Of a DNA stretch of 64,000 bases, positions 53,783 to 62,199 are shown piece after piece (the stretch's first letter is position 1; every line of letters begins with the position of its first letter). Made by a program: the position numbers and the translations under genes. The stretch lies in the NCBI GenBank assembly GCA_900557275.1, contig USRX01000002.1:1-64000 (forward strand). Direction: 5' to 3'. The stretch is from an uncultured Roseburia sp. (GTDB lineage Bacteria; Bacillota_A; Clostridia; Lachnospirales; Lachnospiraceae). The notes beneath the pieces were generated by a model. The model was not told where the DNA came from, ran no database searches, and worked only from the letters and a program-made list of their open reading frames with translations.

Positions 53783-53983
53783 TTATGCTTCCTCTTCTTT
53801 TTCCCATTCTGCAATGGTATCATTTAAAATTTTCAGCACTTCTTCTTCATCCAGCTGGCTGTAAGCATCTGAAACCATTTCCAATTTATCGAAAAAGCTT
53901 TTTCCTTTTTTCTCTGTACTGCATGCAGAACCACAGGTGCTGCAGTTGTGGGTACATTCCATATTTGTTAAATTATCGCTCAT
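53783..53983 (-). CDS. Cysteine-rich 66-residue protein with Mrp/NBP35-like N-terminus
   Basis: Start ATG 53983 has AAAGGAG eight bases upstream. The N-terminus MECTHNCSTCGSACS followed by EKKGKSFFDKL looks like the cysteine cluster and following helix at the front of NBP35/Mrp iron-sulfur carriers, but no ATPase follows. Instead it ends in an acidic tail, QLDEEEVLKILNDTIAEWEK. A small metal- or cluster-binding protein is inferred. A longer in-frame start exists without a ribosome-binding site. Confidence 0.65.
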   Translation of the reverse strand: MSDNLTNMECTHNCSTCGSACSTEKKGKSFFDKLEMVSDAYSQLDEEEVLKILNDTIAEWEKEEEA

Positions 53984-54415
53984 ATTTCTGACTCCTTTCT
54001 CGTGAAAACAGACAATATCATTGTGTGAAATACAGTATCTCCAAATGGGGTGCCTGTTGTATTTTGACAGCTGCATGTTCAGTGATTCTTCATAAAACCT
54101 GCTGAGATGATAGGGAAAACAGCTGTTTTTAAGAGTATACTATACTATTCCGTTTTATGCCAGAAAGAATACAGAGATTTTAGAATAATTTTATAGGGAT
54201 TTTATAGGAACAAAATATGACTGAGAAACGTATACTGATAGTATTCATGAAATATTAATATATATTAATATAATATCTGTTGACATTTAATATTATATGA
54301 CATATAGTATTAGACAAGAAACAGGTTGACTTATATGAAAATAAGAACTTCGTAGTTTTCTGTTGGCGTGACAATGCTGACAGAAAGTAAATGAAAAAGA
54401 AACAGGAGTGATGAC
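53984..54415 (+). promoter_or_regulatory. padR operon promoter and operator in AT-rich spacer
   Basis: TTGACA (54280-54285), a 17-bp spacer and TATAGT (54303-54308). The -10 box lies in ATATTATATGACATATAGTA (54290-54310), a near-perfect 21-bp palindrome and probable autoregulatory PadR operator. A second palindrome ATATTAATA/TATTAATAT lies at 54251-54270. No gene in the rest of the spacer. Confidence 0.7.
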
Positions 54416-54736
54416 ATGGTTTTCAATACGGGCGCGGCTTTGCTGGATGCAATCGTTCTGGCAGTCGTTTCTATGGAAGAAGAAGGGACCTATGGATATA
54501 AGATCACTCAGGATGTGCGGAAAGTTCTGGAGATATCGGATTCTACATTGTATCCGGTGCTGCGGCGGTTGCAGAAAGACGACTGCCTGGCGGTTTACGA
54601 TATGGAATGTGGTGGAAGGAACCGGAGATATTACAAGATTACAGAGAAAGGTTCCGTACAGCTGAATTTGTATAAAACTGAGTGGGAGTCTTATGCTTCA
54701 AAAATATCCAGTCTGTTCAGGGGAGGCGAGAATTGA
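54416..54736 (+). CDS. PadR-family transcriptional regulator
   Basis: 106 residues, the small PadR-s2 form: winged helix with DAIVLAVVSMEEEGTYGYKI, SDSTLYPVLRRLQKDDCLA and GRNRRYYKITEKG, plus one C-terminal helix for dimerisation. PadR proteins repress their own operon and release DNA on ligand or stress. The start is supported by AGGAGTGATGAC. Its stop overlaps the next gene (TGATG), and it heads the envelope-stress type operon DUF1700-DUF4097-pspC. Confidence 0.92.
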   Translation: MVFNTGAALLDAIVLAVVSMEEEGTYGYKITQDVRKVLEISDSTLYPVLRRLQKDDCLAVYDMECGGRNRRYYKITEKGSVQLNLYKTEWESYASKISSLFRGGEN

Positions 54737-55569
54737 TGGACCAGAGACAGTTTCTGGAGGAACTTGCACATCTGTTGCAGGATATTCCGGAAGAAGAAAG
54801 AAATGAGGCACTGGAATATTACAGGTGCTATTTTGAAGATGCAGGAATTGAAAATGAAGCTTCTGTGCTGGAAGAACTTGGTTCCCCACAGCAGGTAGCG
54901 GATAGTCTGAAACGTGGGATAGATCAGCCGGCGGATGCAGGCGAATATACGGAAAACGGTTATCAGACCGTGGATGAAAAACAGGTACCCATGGGATCAG
55001 ATGTAGTGGATGATGCAACACAGTATCAAAATGGCTCTGCGCAATATGAAAATGTACATCAGCAGAACGACCAGAGTCAACAGAAAAATACACAGCAGAA
55101 TCAGGATTACGACTATCAGCAGAGTAATACAGATCAAGGGGAATACTCACAACAACAATCACAGTCTTACACCGGTGGTTATGAGGAACCGGAAAGTGTA
55201 CAGCGTCATAACAGACGCCTCAGAAGACTGCTGTTATTACCATTCTGGATCATTGCTGTCATTGTGATGGTTTGTGTGTTAGTAGTTGTGATTGCCGTAG
55301 TCGTTGGTGTTGCGGTAGGTCTTGCAGGCGGAATGGCCGGCTGCGCAGCTGCCGGAATCTTCGGGGTGTTTGCGGGAGGAGGCATTGCCGGCAGCGGTTT
55401 TATATTTCCGGGTGTTGGGGTACTTGGTATCAGTCTGATTGGATTTGCTCTTGCGATACTGCTGTTTCTTGCGCTGATCGCATATTGCAGATATGTACTT
55501 CCGACAGCAATCCGGGGAATCTGTCATGCAACAGGAGTGGTAATAAAAAGTATCAGCGGCAGGAGGTAA
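54736..55569 (+). CDS. DUF1700 (HAAS-type) membrane protein with long Q-rich linker
   Basis: 277 residues. N-terminal HAAS/DUF1700 helical domain (about 1-65: EELAHLLQDIPEEERNEALE, GSPQQVADSLKRG), which in characterised relatives interacts with PadR-type regulators. A polar linker rich in Q, N and D (about 66-155) follows, then three hydrophobic segments with glycine-rich turns (GVAVGLAGGMAGCAAAGIFG). The linker is much longer than in the usual DUF1700 proteins. Overlaps padR by one base. Confidence 0.85.
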   Translation: MDQRQFLEELAHLLQDIPEEERNEALEYYRCYFEDAGIENEASVLEELGSPQQVADSLKRGIDQPADAGEYTENGYQTVDEKQVPMGSDVVDDATQYQNGSAQYENVHQQNDQSQQKNTQQNQDYDYQQSNTDQGEYSQQQSQSYTGGYEEPESVQRHNRRLRRLLLLPFWIIAVIVMVCVLVVVIAVVVGVAVGLAGGMAGCAAAGIFGVFAGGGIAGSGFIFPGVGVLGISLIGFALAILLFLALIAYCRYVLPTAIRGICHATGVVIKSISGRR

Positions 55570-55575
55570 GGATCT

Positions 55576-56586
55576 ATGAAAAAATTATTAAAGATATGTC
55601 TGATCATTGTCGCTGCTCTGGCAGCAGCCGGTGTAATCCTTGTGTGTGTGGCATCGGTAAACGTCAGCAGAGGACCATCGTTGGATGAATTGAATCAGAG
55701 CGAATGGATGAGATCCCATGGATGGCATATCAGTAAACGGGGACCGTTTTGCTGGCGGGTTACCCAATATTATGGAAATACCGGCTCAGATGAAAATACA
55801 ATGCAGACAGATACTCGTGAACAGTATGAGTATAACAGCAGTGATGTAAAAGAGATTTTCTTATCAACAGGTTCTGACAATGTGCAGATACGGTCTTCTG
55901 AGGATGGTCAGATCCGGCTAACAGTTCTAGATGACACAGAAGAATACAGTGTAACGCTGAAAGATTCCAGATTGGAGATTGTCAGTGATGCATCTGGATT
56001 TCAGATTGGATTTACAGTGGATGCGAAGGAAAAAACACAGGCGATCCTGTATCTGCCGGAGGATTATATTGCAGAACGTCTGGAATTAAATGTAGGCTCC
56101 GGAGAACTGACAAATGAGACAGCCTTGCGGGCATCTGCTGTAGTGCTGAGAGTAACTTCGGGGGAGATGGACCTGAAGCATGAGATTATTGCGGAATCAG
56201 AACTGCTGGCAGATGTTGGATCTGGAGATCTTGAAATTGAAGATATGAACTGTAACGGACGCTTCCGGACAGCAGTTAGCAGTGGCTCAGCGGATATTAC
56301 AGGAAAGGTTCTTGGCGATGTGAAAGCAGATGCAGGGTCAGGAGATATTGAATTGGATTTGCAGGGCATTTCAGAGCGGGATGCGTATGAGATTGCCTGC
56401 GGCAGCGGAGATGTGATGGTTAATAAGAAGTACTATGACGCTTCTGCAACCATACCTGCCACCGGTGGCGATTCTACAGTGTGGCTTACCTGTGGTTCCG
56501 GATCTATCATGCTGACCTGTGACCGTACCGCAGGAGAATACCACAGTGATGATGTTTGTCACTTAAAACATTATGACAAAAAATAA
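55576..56586 (+). CDS. DUF4097-family membrane protein
   Basis: 336 residues. One N-terminal membrane anchor (LKICLIIVAALAAAGVILVCV) and an extracytoplasmic repetitive beta region (about 90-320) with turns such as GSGELTNE, GSGDLEIEDM, SGSADITGK, GSGDIELDL and GSGDVMVNK, the DUF4097 adhesin-like beta-helix. Typically follows DUF1700 in PadR-controlled envelope operons. AGGAGG overlaps the preceding stop, six bases away. Confidence 0.88.
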   Translation: MKKLLKICLIIVAALAAAGVILVCVASVNVSRGPSLDELNQSEWMRSHGWHISKRGPFCWRVTQYYGNTGSDENTMQTDTREQYEYNSSDVKEIFLSTGSDNVQIRSSEDGQIRLTVLDDTEEYSVTLKDSRLEIVSDASGFQIGFTVDAKEKTQAILYLPEDYIAERLELNVGSGELTNETALRASAVVLRVTSGEMDLKHEIIAESELLADVGSGDLEIEDMNCNGRFRTAVSSGSADITGKVLGDVKADAGSGDIELDLQGISERDAYEIACGSGDVMVNKKYYDASATIPATGGDSTVWLTCGSGSIMLTCDRTAGEYHSDDVCHLKHYDKK

Positions 56587-56735
56587 CGCAAACTGATTGA
56601 CTTTTTTTCGAAAAAGTGAGCATACTGTAGGTAATAAGTATTAAATAATAAGAACGTATATAAGAGGAATGCTTTACAGAGATTCCTTAAAAGAAGATTC
56701 TGAAGTATATAAAAAAGCAGAAGGGAGAAAAGACT

Positions 56736-56930
56736 ATGACAGGAAAAAGACTTTACAGATCAAACAGAAATAAAATTCTTTGCGGAGTATGTGGCGGTAT
56801 TGCAGAATATGCAGGCATGGATCCGACACTGATCAGACTGATCTTTGTACTGCTTTGCTTTGCAGTGGGCGGTGGTCTTTTGATCTACCTGATCGCAGCA
56901 ATCATCATGCCGAAAAATCCGGAAGAGTAA
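56736..56930 (+). CDS. PspC-domain membrane protein
   Basis: 64 residues, a single PspC domain: RLYRSNRNKILCGVCGGIAE, YAGMDPTLIRLIFVLL and a second hydrophobic stretch LLIYLIAAIIMPKNPEE. Phage-shock type small envelope protein, last gene of the padR operon. RBS AAGGGAGAAAA. A terminator follows. Confidence 0.93.
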   Translation: MTGKRLYRSNRNKILCGVCGGIAEYAGMDPTLIRLIFVLLCFAVGGGLLIYLIAAIIMPKNPEE

Positions 56931-57016
56931 GACTGTGATGCAGGCATCAGATTGTGAGCCGATGGGGTTGTAGAAAAATGTTTCTGCAACCTACAGAAAA
57001 TAAGATGATAAGATAG

Positions 57017-57067
57017 AAAACTGGCGGGTTTGCTATAGAAGCTCCGCCAGTTTTTTATTTAAAGCAA
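57017..57067 (+). terminator. Terminator of the padR-pspC operon
   Basis: AAAACTGGCGG (57017-57027) pairs with CCGCCAGTTTT (57054-57064), followed by T bases. Confidence 0.87.
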
Positions 57068-57253
57068 AATAGGGGGATGTCACTGATTAAAAAAGTTAAT
57101 AAAGACTAAAATCTCATAGATAGAACTTGTACAAACTATAGTAGAAAAGTTATAATTAAATTATATTCAAAAGCAAAATACAATCAATGATTTCTGGATT
57201 TTCTGTTCAGAAGATACTGGGAGCACATGTATAGAAAACGGGGGAACGTACTT

Positions 57254-58417
57254 ATGAAAAAGAAAAAAATGAAACTGCTGGCAGTGCTGCTCTGTATTAC
57301 TGCTCTTGGAACGATGGGCGCGTGCGGGAGAAGGGAAATCGGATCGGACGGACAATATATTGACATGAAAAATCTGTCGGCCGATCGTTCTGAAAATCTG
57401 TCAGCTGACAGCGAAAATACTGATGGAGAAGATGAAATCCAGGGCGATCTGGACATGGATAAATATCTGCGTTCTGTCTTGCCTGGACCATGCTCCATGG
57501 TGTTTACCGGAGATGTGTTGTTTCAGGATAATATCACATCTGCGTATGACAGAAAAGGACTGTCAGGAATCCTTTCGCCGGATTTACAGAAACGGATGCA
57601 GGGAGCAGATCTGGCCATGATCAATGAAGAATTTCCATTTGGAACAGGTGGTACGAAGGCGCCTGACAAGCAGTTTACCTTTAAGGCAGATCCTTCCTAC
57701 GTAAAGGCATTTCAGGAGATGGGGGTAGATATCGTGTCGCTGGCAAATAATCATGTGCTGGATTATGGCAAAGATGTGCTGTCTCAGACCTTTACCACAC
57801 TGGATGGAGCTGGTATTCCTTATGTTGGCGCCGGAGAGACAAAAGAGCGTGCTATGGAATGTGAAAGTTTCACTTTGAATGGGACAAAAGTGGGAATTTT
57901 ATGCGCATCCCGCGTGATTCCGGTAACAGACTGGGATATCCGCAACGGTCAGCCAGGCGTCTTTACCACATACGATCCGACAGATCTCGTAGCGCAGATC
58001 AAAGCAGCGGAAAAAGAAAATGATTTGGTCGTTGTTTATGTACACTGGGGCATCGAAAAGGCGGAAACGCCGGAAGCATATCAGCGGGAGCTGGCAAAAC
58101 AGTATATCGATGCCGGCGCAGATCTGGTCATTGGTTCCCACCCTCATGTGTTGCAAGGAATCGAATACTATAAAGGCGTGCCTGTCGTTTACAGTCTTGG
58201 AAACTTTATGTTCCATGAGACGATCAGTAAAACTGCCATGCTGCAGGTGGACGCAGATGAAAATCAGAAGCTGTCTCTGAAGATCGTTCCGGCAGCGGCT
58301 TCCAACTCCCTGACATACGAAATGGAAGGGCAGCAAGCACAGGATCTGTACGATTATATGGAGCAGATTTCCTTTGGCGTGGATATTGATGCGCAGGGAA
58401 ATGTATCCGAAAAATAG
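57254..58417 (+). CDS. CapA-family metallophosphoesterase-like lipoprotein
   Basis: 387 residues. Lipoprotein signal with lipobox ending LGTMGAC, a disordered acidic linker (about 30-75), then the PgsA/CapA fold: CSMVFTGDVLFQDN, AMINEEFPFG, VSLANNHVLDYGKD, VVVYVHWGIEKAE, VIGSHPHVLQGIEYYKG, VYSLGNFMFHE. CapA relatives support poly-gamma-glutamate or capsule anchoring, but many act as unassigned surface phosphoesterases. No capBC genes nearby. ATG 57254 follows GGGGGAA. Confidence 0.9.
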   Translation: MKKKKMKLLAVLLCITALGTMGACGRREIGSDGQYIDMKNLSADRSENLSADSENTDGEDEIQGDLDMDKYLRSVLPGPCSMVFTGDVLFQDNITSAYDRKGLSGILSPDLQKRMQGADLAMINEEFPFGTGGTKAPDKQFTFKADPSYVKAFQEMGVDIVSLANNHVLDYGKDVLSQTFTTLDGAGIPYVGAGETKERAMECESFTLNGTKVGILCASRVIPVTDWDIRNGQPGVFTTYDPTDLVAQIKAAEKENDLVVVYVHWGIEKAETPEAYQRELAKQYIDAGADLVIGSHPHVLQGIEYYKGVPVVYSLGNFMFHETISKTAMLQVDADENQKLSLKIVPAAASNSLTYEMEGQQAQDLYDYMEQISFGVDIDAQGNVSEK

Positions 58418-58440
58418 TCTTATGCAAAAAATGCATAAGA
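58418..58440 (+). terminator. Short hairpin after the CapA gene
   Basis: TCTTATGCA pairs with TGCATAAGA around AAAAA. It lacks a clear T run, so it is a weak terminator. No gene lies in the next 270 bp. Confidence 0.45.
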
Positions 58441-58708
58441 CATAAGTGAAAAATTTAACATTTATAAAAAATACATCCGAAAGAGCCTGTTTTTTGTTCA
58501 TATAAAAAGCGAAATGTCTGCCATTTCCTGTCATTATAATGCAATATGCATATTGGACATTTAATATTATGCAAATTATAATAAAAATACACAAAATGGT
58601 ATTTATGTGTTAAACTAAACATATGGGTAATAAAACGCATGTGTTTGAGATGATACATGATAAAAAGGCAAAAATGGTATTAGGTTTGATGAAGGAGGAA
58701 ACAACGAA

Positions 58709-59686
58709 ATGAAGATTTTAGGCGTATCACTTGGAACAAAAAACGGAAATAACGATACAATGTGCCGCGTAGCACTGGAAGAAGCAAAAGCACAGGGAGC
58801 AGAGATTGAATTTATCCATCTGATGGACTGGAACATCGAGTATTGTTCCGGTTGTGTGGCATGTTCCCGTGGTCTTGTAATGGGCAAAGGCATGATCTGC
58901 ACACGCAAAGATGATTTTAAAGCTTTCTATGAGAAAATCGTTGAGGCTGACGGTGTTCTGTTCGTAGATCCGATCTTTGAATCCGGCGCAACTGGTTTAT
59001 ATCATTCTATCACAGACCGTATGGGACCGGGACATGACACAGGTATGCTCATGATGTTGGACGGAAAACTCAAAGAGGCTGGCAAAGAAGGCCTGAACCC
59101 GAGACTTTTCCAGCAGAAAGCTGTTTCCTTCGTAGGAATCGGTGGCTCTGACTGGGCAGTTCGTTGTGAGACAGACCATGCAATGTTTGCACTGAGCCCT
59201 GGCTGGAAAGTAGTAAACAATGAGTTCTTCTGCTGGTGTAAAGACGTTATCATGCAGGATGACAAGATTGAACGCATGAAAGAGATCGGACGCAACCTCG
59301 CAGAGGCAGCACAGCAGATCATTGATACAGATCTGAAGATTCCGGGATCTGAGCCAGTGTCTCTCTGGAAAGGCAAAGAAGGCGCATGTCCGCATTGCCA
59401 GGGCAACAACTTCTACATCGTTCCGGGAACAACTCACTGCGTATGTGAACTCTGCGGACTTGAGGGAACACTTGAGATCGTTGACGATGCATTCAAATTC
59501 AAATTTGATCCGGCTACAGAGTATCATGCACACGACATCCTTTCCGGTAAAAAATTACACGGAGAAGATATCTTTGAGAACGAAGGCCGCCTGATGAACC
59601 TTTACAAAGATGAAGAGTTCAAGAGACGTAAAGCACATTACACTGCAGTATGCGAGCCGACTCCGGCACCATCTAAAGAGAACTAA
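58709..59686 (+). CDS. Flavodoxin-like FMN reductase with Fe-S type cysteine motif and C-terminal zinc ribbon
   Basis: 325 residues. N-terminal flavodoxin/FMN-reductase fold (about 1-190): MKILGVSLGTKNGNNDTMC for FMN phosphate, then CSGCVAC with a further cysteine at IC, resembling the compact cluster motif of iron-sulfur flavoproteins, and VDPIFESGATGLYHSITDRM. A C-terminal zinc ribbon (about 225-265) has ACPHCQGN and CVCELCGLEG. This ribbon is uncommon in the family. Codon choice is optimised. Next to it is an EthD-like double-domain protein, suggesting a two-protein system acting on an aromatic or quinone substrate (inference). RBS AAGGAGGAAAC. Confidence 0.82.
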   Translation: MKILGVSLGTKNGNNDTMCRVALEEAKAQGAEIEFIHLMDWNIEYCSGCVACSRGLVMGKGMICTRKDDFKAFYEKIVEADGVLFVDPIFESGATGLYHSITDRMGPGHDTGMLMMLDGKLKEAGKEGLNPRLFQQKAVSFVGIGGSDWAVRCETDHAMFALSPGWKVVNNEFFCWCKDVIMQDDKIERMKEIGRNLAEAAQQIIDTDLKIPGSEPVSLWKGKEGACPHCQGNNFYIVPGTTHCVCELCGLEGTLEIVDDAFKFKFDPATEYHAHDILSGKKLHGEDIFENEGRLMNLYKDEEFKRRKAHYTAVCEPTPAPSKEN

Positions 59687-59706
59687 TTAGATACAATCAT
59701 AAAAAC

Positions 59707-59787
59707 ACTCATTGTACGATGTCCCAAAAGACAGAACAGGGAAATTTCCGATATCTGTAAAAAACGGCTGACTGAAATACAATGAGT
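59707..59787 (+). promoter_or_regulatory. Intercistronic stem-loop
   Basis: AAAACACTCATTGTA pairs with TACAATGAGTCGTTTT (one bulge), enclosing about 60 bases between the two genes. It could be an RNA-processing or attenuation element. Confidence 0.55.
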
Positions 59788-59836
59788 CGTTTTGCAGGAA
59801 CATTTCAACGAAAAGTTAAGAAAGAAGGTATTTCCA

Positions 59837-60688
59837 ATGGCAGATTTTAAATTTGAACCGATGAGAAGTCTTATTTATGTAGACTGTGTAAACGAAGATT
59901 ACAGACCGAAACTTCAGAGATGGCTTTACAAAACACATGTTCCGGACAGCATCTCCCAGTTTGAGCCGTATGTGACAAAATACGCATTTTATCCGTCATT
60001 CCCGATTCCGCCACAGGGCGATCGTTTCGGATATGCGAGAATGCAGCTGACAGAGCATCACTGGTTGGTAAGCGATCTGGATCCGCGTCTGGAGATCAAA
60101 GCAATCGCAGAGACTTTCCCGATGGATGTTCTTGTATGGCAGGGGCAGATTCCGGCAGCAGCTCATACAGATGCACAGATCGATTCTGATGGAGATGCAG
60201 GAAATGCAGCCCGCAAATCCAACAACGCAGAAGGCAATCCTTTCATCTTTGCATTCCTTCCGATGTGGTGGGAGAAAGACCTGAAAGGAAAAGGCCGTAC
60301 TATCGAAGATGGCGCTAACTATCGTTTCAACATGACGATTGGTTTCCCGGAAGGCGTAGACAAAGCAGAAGGTGAGAAATGGTTATTTGAAAAAGTAGTT
60401 CCGATCCTTCAGGCAGCTCCGGAGTGCACCCGTGTACTGGCAAGCGCTGTAAAAAAAGATATCAACGGATGCGTTATGGACTGGGTACTGGAGATTTGGT
60501 TTGAGAATCAGTCTGGTTGGTATAAAGTAATGGTAGAGGATATGAAAGCACTTGAGAAACCGTCATGGGCTCAGCAGGATGCATTCCCGTTCCTGAAACC
60601 ATACCACAATGTATGCAGTGCAGCAGTTGCTGACTACACACCGAGCAACAACCTTGCAAACTACCGTGGATATATCACGATGAGATAA
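59837..60688 (+). CDS. Duplicated EthD/dimeric alpha-beta barrel-like protein
   Basis: 283 residues, no membrane segment. Two halves (about 1-120 and 130-283) each look like a ferredoxin-fold dimeric alpha-beta barrel: N-terminal MRSLIYVDCVNEDYRPKLQR and QLTEHHWLVSDLD, C-terminal NMTIGFPEGVDKAEGEKW and ALEKPSWAQQDAFPFLKP. W-, H- and P-rich segments suggest an aromatic-binding cleft. I do not recognise a named family; the EthD-like assignment is by pattern only. Codon use is optimised like the partner gene. ATG 59837 follows GAAGGT. A terminator follows. Confidence 0.7.
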   Translation: MADFKFEPMRSLIYVDCVNEDYRPKLQRWLYKTHVPDSISQFEPYVTKYAFYPSFPIPPQGDRFGYARMQLTEHHWLVSDLDPRLEIKAIAETFPMDVLVWQGQIPAAAHTDAQIDSDGDAGNAARKSNNAEGNPFIFAFLPMWWEKDLKGKGRTIEDGANYRFNMTIGFPEGVDKAEGEKWLFEKVVPILQAAPECTRVLASAVKKDINGCVMDWVLEIWFENQSGWYKVMVEDMKALEKPSWAQQDAFPFLKPYHNVCSAAVADYTPSNNLANYRGYITMR

Positions 60689-60751
60689 ATGTCTTGCGAG
60701 GGCGCAGGTCTCCTGCGAACTCAACTTGGTTTGCTACATAAAATAAATGAG

Positions 60752-60799
60752 AAAAACGACTGTCAAAGGATGCGAGCGGCGTCCTGACGGTCGTTTTTT
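60752..60799 (+). terminator. Terminator of the flavoprotein/EthD-like pair
   Basis: AAAAACGACTGTCA pairs with TGACGGTCGTTTTT (one G-U), followed by T. Confidence 0.87.
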
Positions 60800-60826
60800 A
60801 TGTAAAGATGTTAAGGGAATCTTTAC

Positions 60827-60863
60827 TTGCTGAAATGAAACTTCTCCCGTATAATAACTGTTA
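60827..60863 (+). promoter_or_regulatory. Promoter placing transcription start at the ATG
   Basis: TTGCTG (60827-60832), a 17-bp spacer and TATAAT (60850-60855). The A of the ATG at 60863 is eight bases after the -10 box, so the mRNA would be leaderless. No Shine-Dalgarno sequence is present. Confidence 0.6.
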
Positions 60864-61876
60864 TGAGCGTAAAGACATTGAAAATGATTACGACAAGATA
60901 CAAAATATCAGCACCTGTGAAGAATTCCCTTCGGATTGCCCTTGCCGCAGATCTCCACGACCGGCCAGGGGGTGAAGTATTGAAATGTCTGAAACAGGAA
61001 CAGCCGGATCTGATCCTGGCAGCCGGGGATATTCTGGAGCGGTGTACCGAGGGAGAAAGCCAGTATACAAAAGCAGAGATGGATGCCTGGCAGGGATTGC
61101 GCAAAAAGAATAAGATTGCTTCCGGCGCGATGAAGACAGTTATGAAGATCGGTTACAGCATGCATGAGAAGCATGAATTTTCCGAAGGTATCGAATTTTT
61201 GAAAGAAGCATCTGAGATTGCGCCGGTTTTTTATTCACCGGGCAATCATGAATGGTATTTCACGAAAGAAGATCAGAAGGTGTTTTCGGAAAAACGGATC
61301 TTTCTTCTGGAGAATGAGGATATCTGCTGGAATCTGGTGGAAAATCGACTGGTACCGAAGTCGGAGTGTGGAAACAATCGGAAAGCTGTAAAAGATGTAG
61401 TAAATAAAAACTATCTGAAAGTCGAAAACGATTCAGAAAGCGGATGGAATTCTAAAACAGAAATTATTTCAGAAGATGAAGAAAATTCAGAAAATATAAT
61501 CCATATTGGCGGTCTTGCTACCCGATATGATCTGGATTGGTTGCATGCATACGCGACAAAACCGGGATATAAGATTTTGATCTGTCATCATCCGGAATAT
61601 TACCGCCGATACATCAAAGATACAGAGTGGGATACCTTTGACCTGATCGTATCGGGGCATGTCCATGGCGGGCAGTGGCGGATCGGACGGCATGGCGTGC
61701 TGGCGCCGGGACAGGGATTGTTTCCCAAATACTGTTATGGATGTTATGATAAAAAACTGATCGTCAGTGCAGGACTTTCCAATACAGCCTGCGTTCCACG
61801 GTTTGGCAATCCCACTGAACTGGTTTTGATTGATGTCATTGCCAAAAATAAAAACAGCGGCAGACTAGGCATCTGA
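60863..61876 (+). CDS. Calcineurin-like metallophosphoesterase with in-frame insertion
   Basis: 337 residues. Metal-site motifs in order: ALAADLHDRPG (normally DxH), LILAAGDILERC (GD), FYSPGNHEWYF (GNHE), ILICHHPEYYRRYI and IVSGHVHGGQWRIGRHG (GHxH). Resembles the YkuE-type group acting on cyclic nucleotides or lipid phosphates; substrate unknown. An AT-rich polar stretch at about 168-212 (61363-61500) interrupts the domain between LLENEDICWNLV and IHIGGLATRYDL. No ribosome-binding site, see the promoter entry. Confidence 0.87.
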   Translation: MSVKTLKMITTRYKISAPVKNSLRIALAADLHDRPGGEVLKCLKQEQPDLILAAGDILERCTEGESQYTKAEMDAWQGLRKKNKIASGAMKTVMKIGYSMHEKHEFSEGIEFLKEASEIAPVFYSPGNHEWYFTKEDQKVFSEKRIFLLENEDICWNLVENRLVPKSECGNNRKAVKDVVNKNYLKVENDSESGWNSKTEIISEDEENSENIIHIGGLATRYDLDWLHAYATKPGYKILICHHPEYYRRYIKDTEWDTFDLIVSGHVHGGQWRIGRHGVLAPGQGLFPKYCYGCYDKKLIVSAGLSNTACVPRFGNPTELVLIDVIAKNKNSGRLGI

Positions 61877-62199
61877 AACGGATTTTAAATGCGGTATTAT
61901 AATAACTAAAACAGCTGGTTGAAATACCCGCGATAAAATGGTTTACAAGGTTACAAAGCAGAAGCAGGAGAAGTTATGCCAAATTTATTTTACAGATACA
62001 AAAAACAGGATTACTGATATAAGTCTGAGCTTGTAAAATATGTTTGACAGCAGGATACTGTTTTATAAAAAAGTATGAATTGTATATGAAGTGGCCTAAG
62101 AATAAGTACAAGAGAAGCTTTAAATGTATATAGAAATCGATTTCGGAGATATGCGTAATAGATGCACTAAGCTATACAGAACAAATAAGGAGAAGAATA
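61877..62199. other. 323-bp AT-rich spacer before mogA
   Basis: Contains TTGACA at 62044-62049 and TATAAA at 62064-62069 with only 14 bp between, a weak promoter candidate for mogA. No gene seen. Confidence 0.35.
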
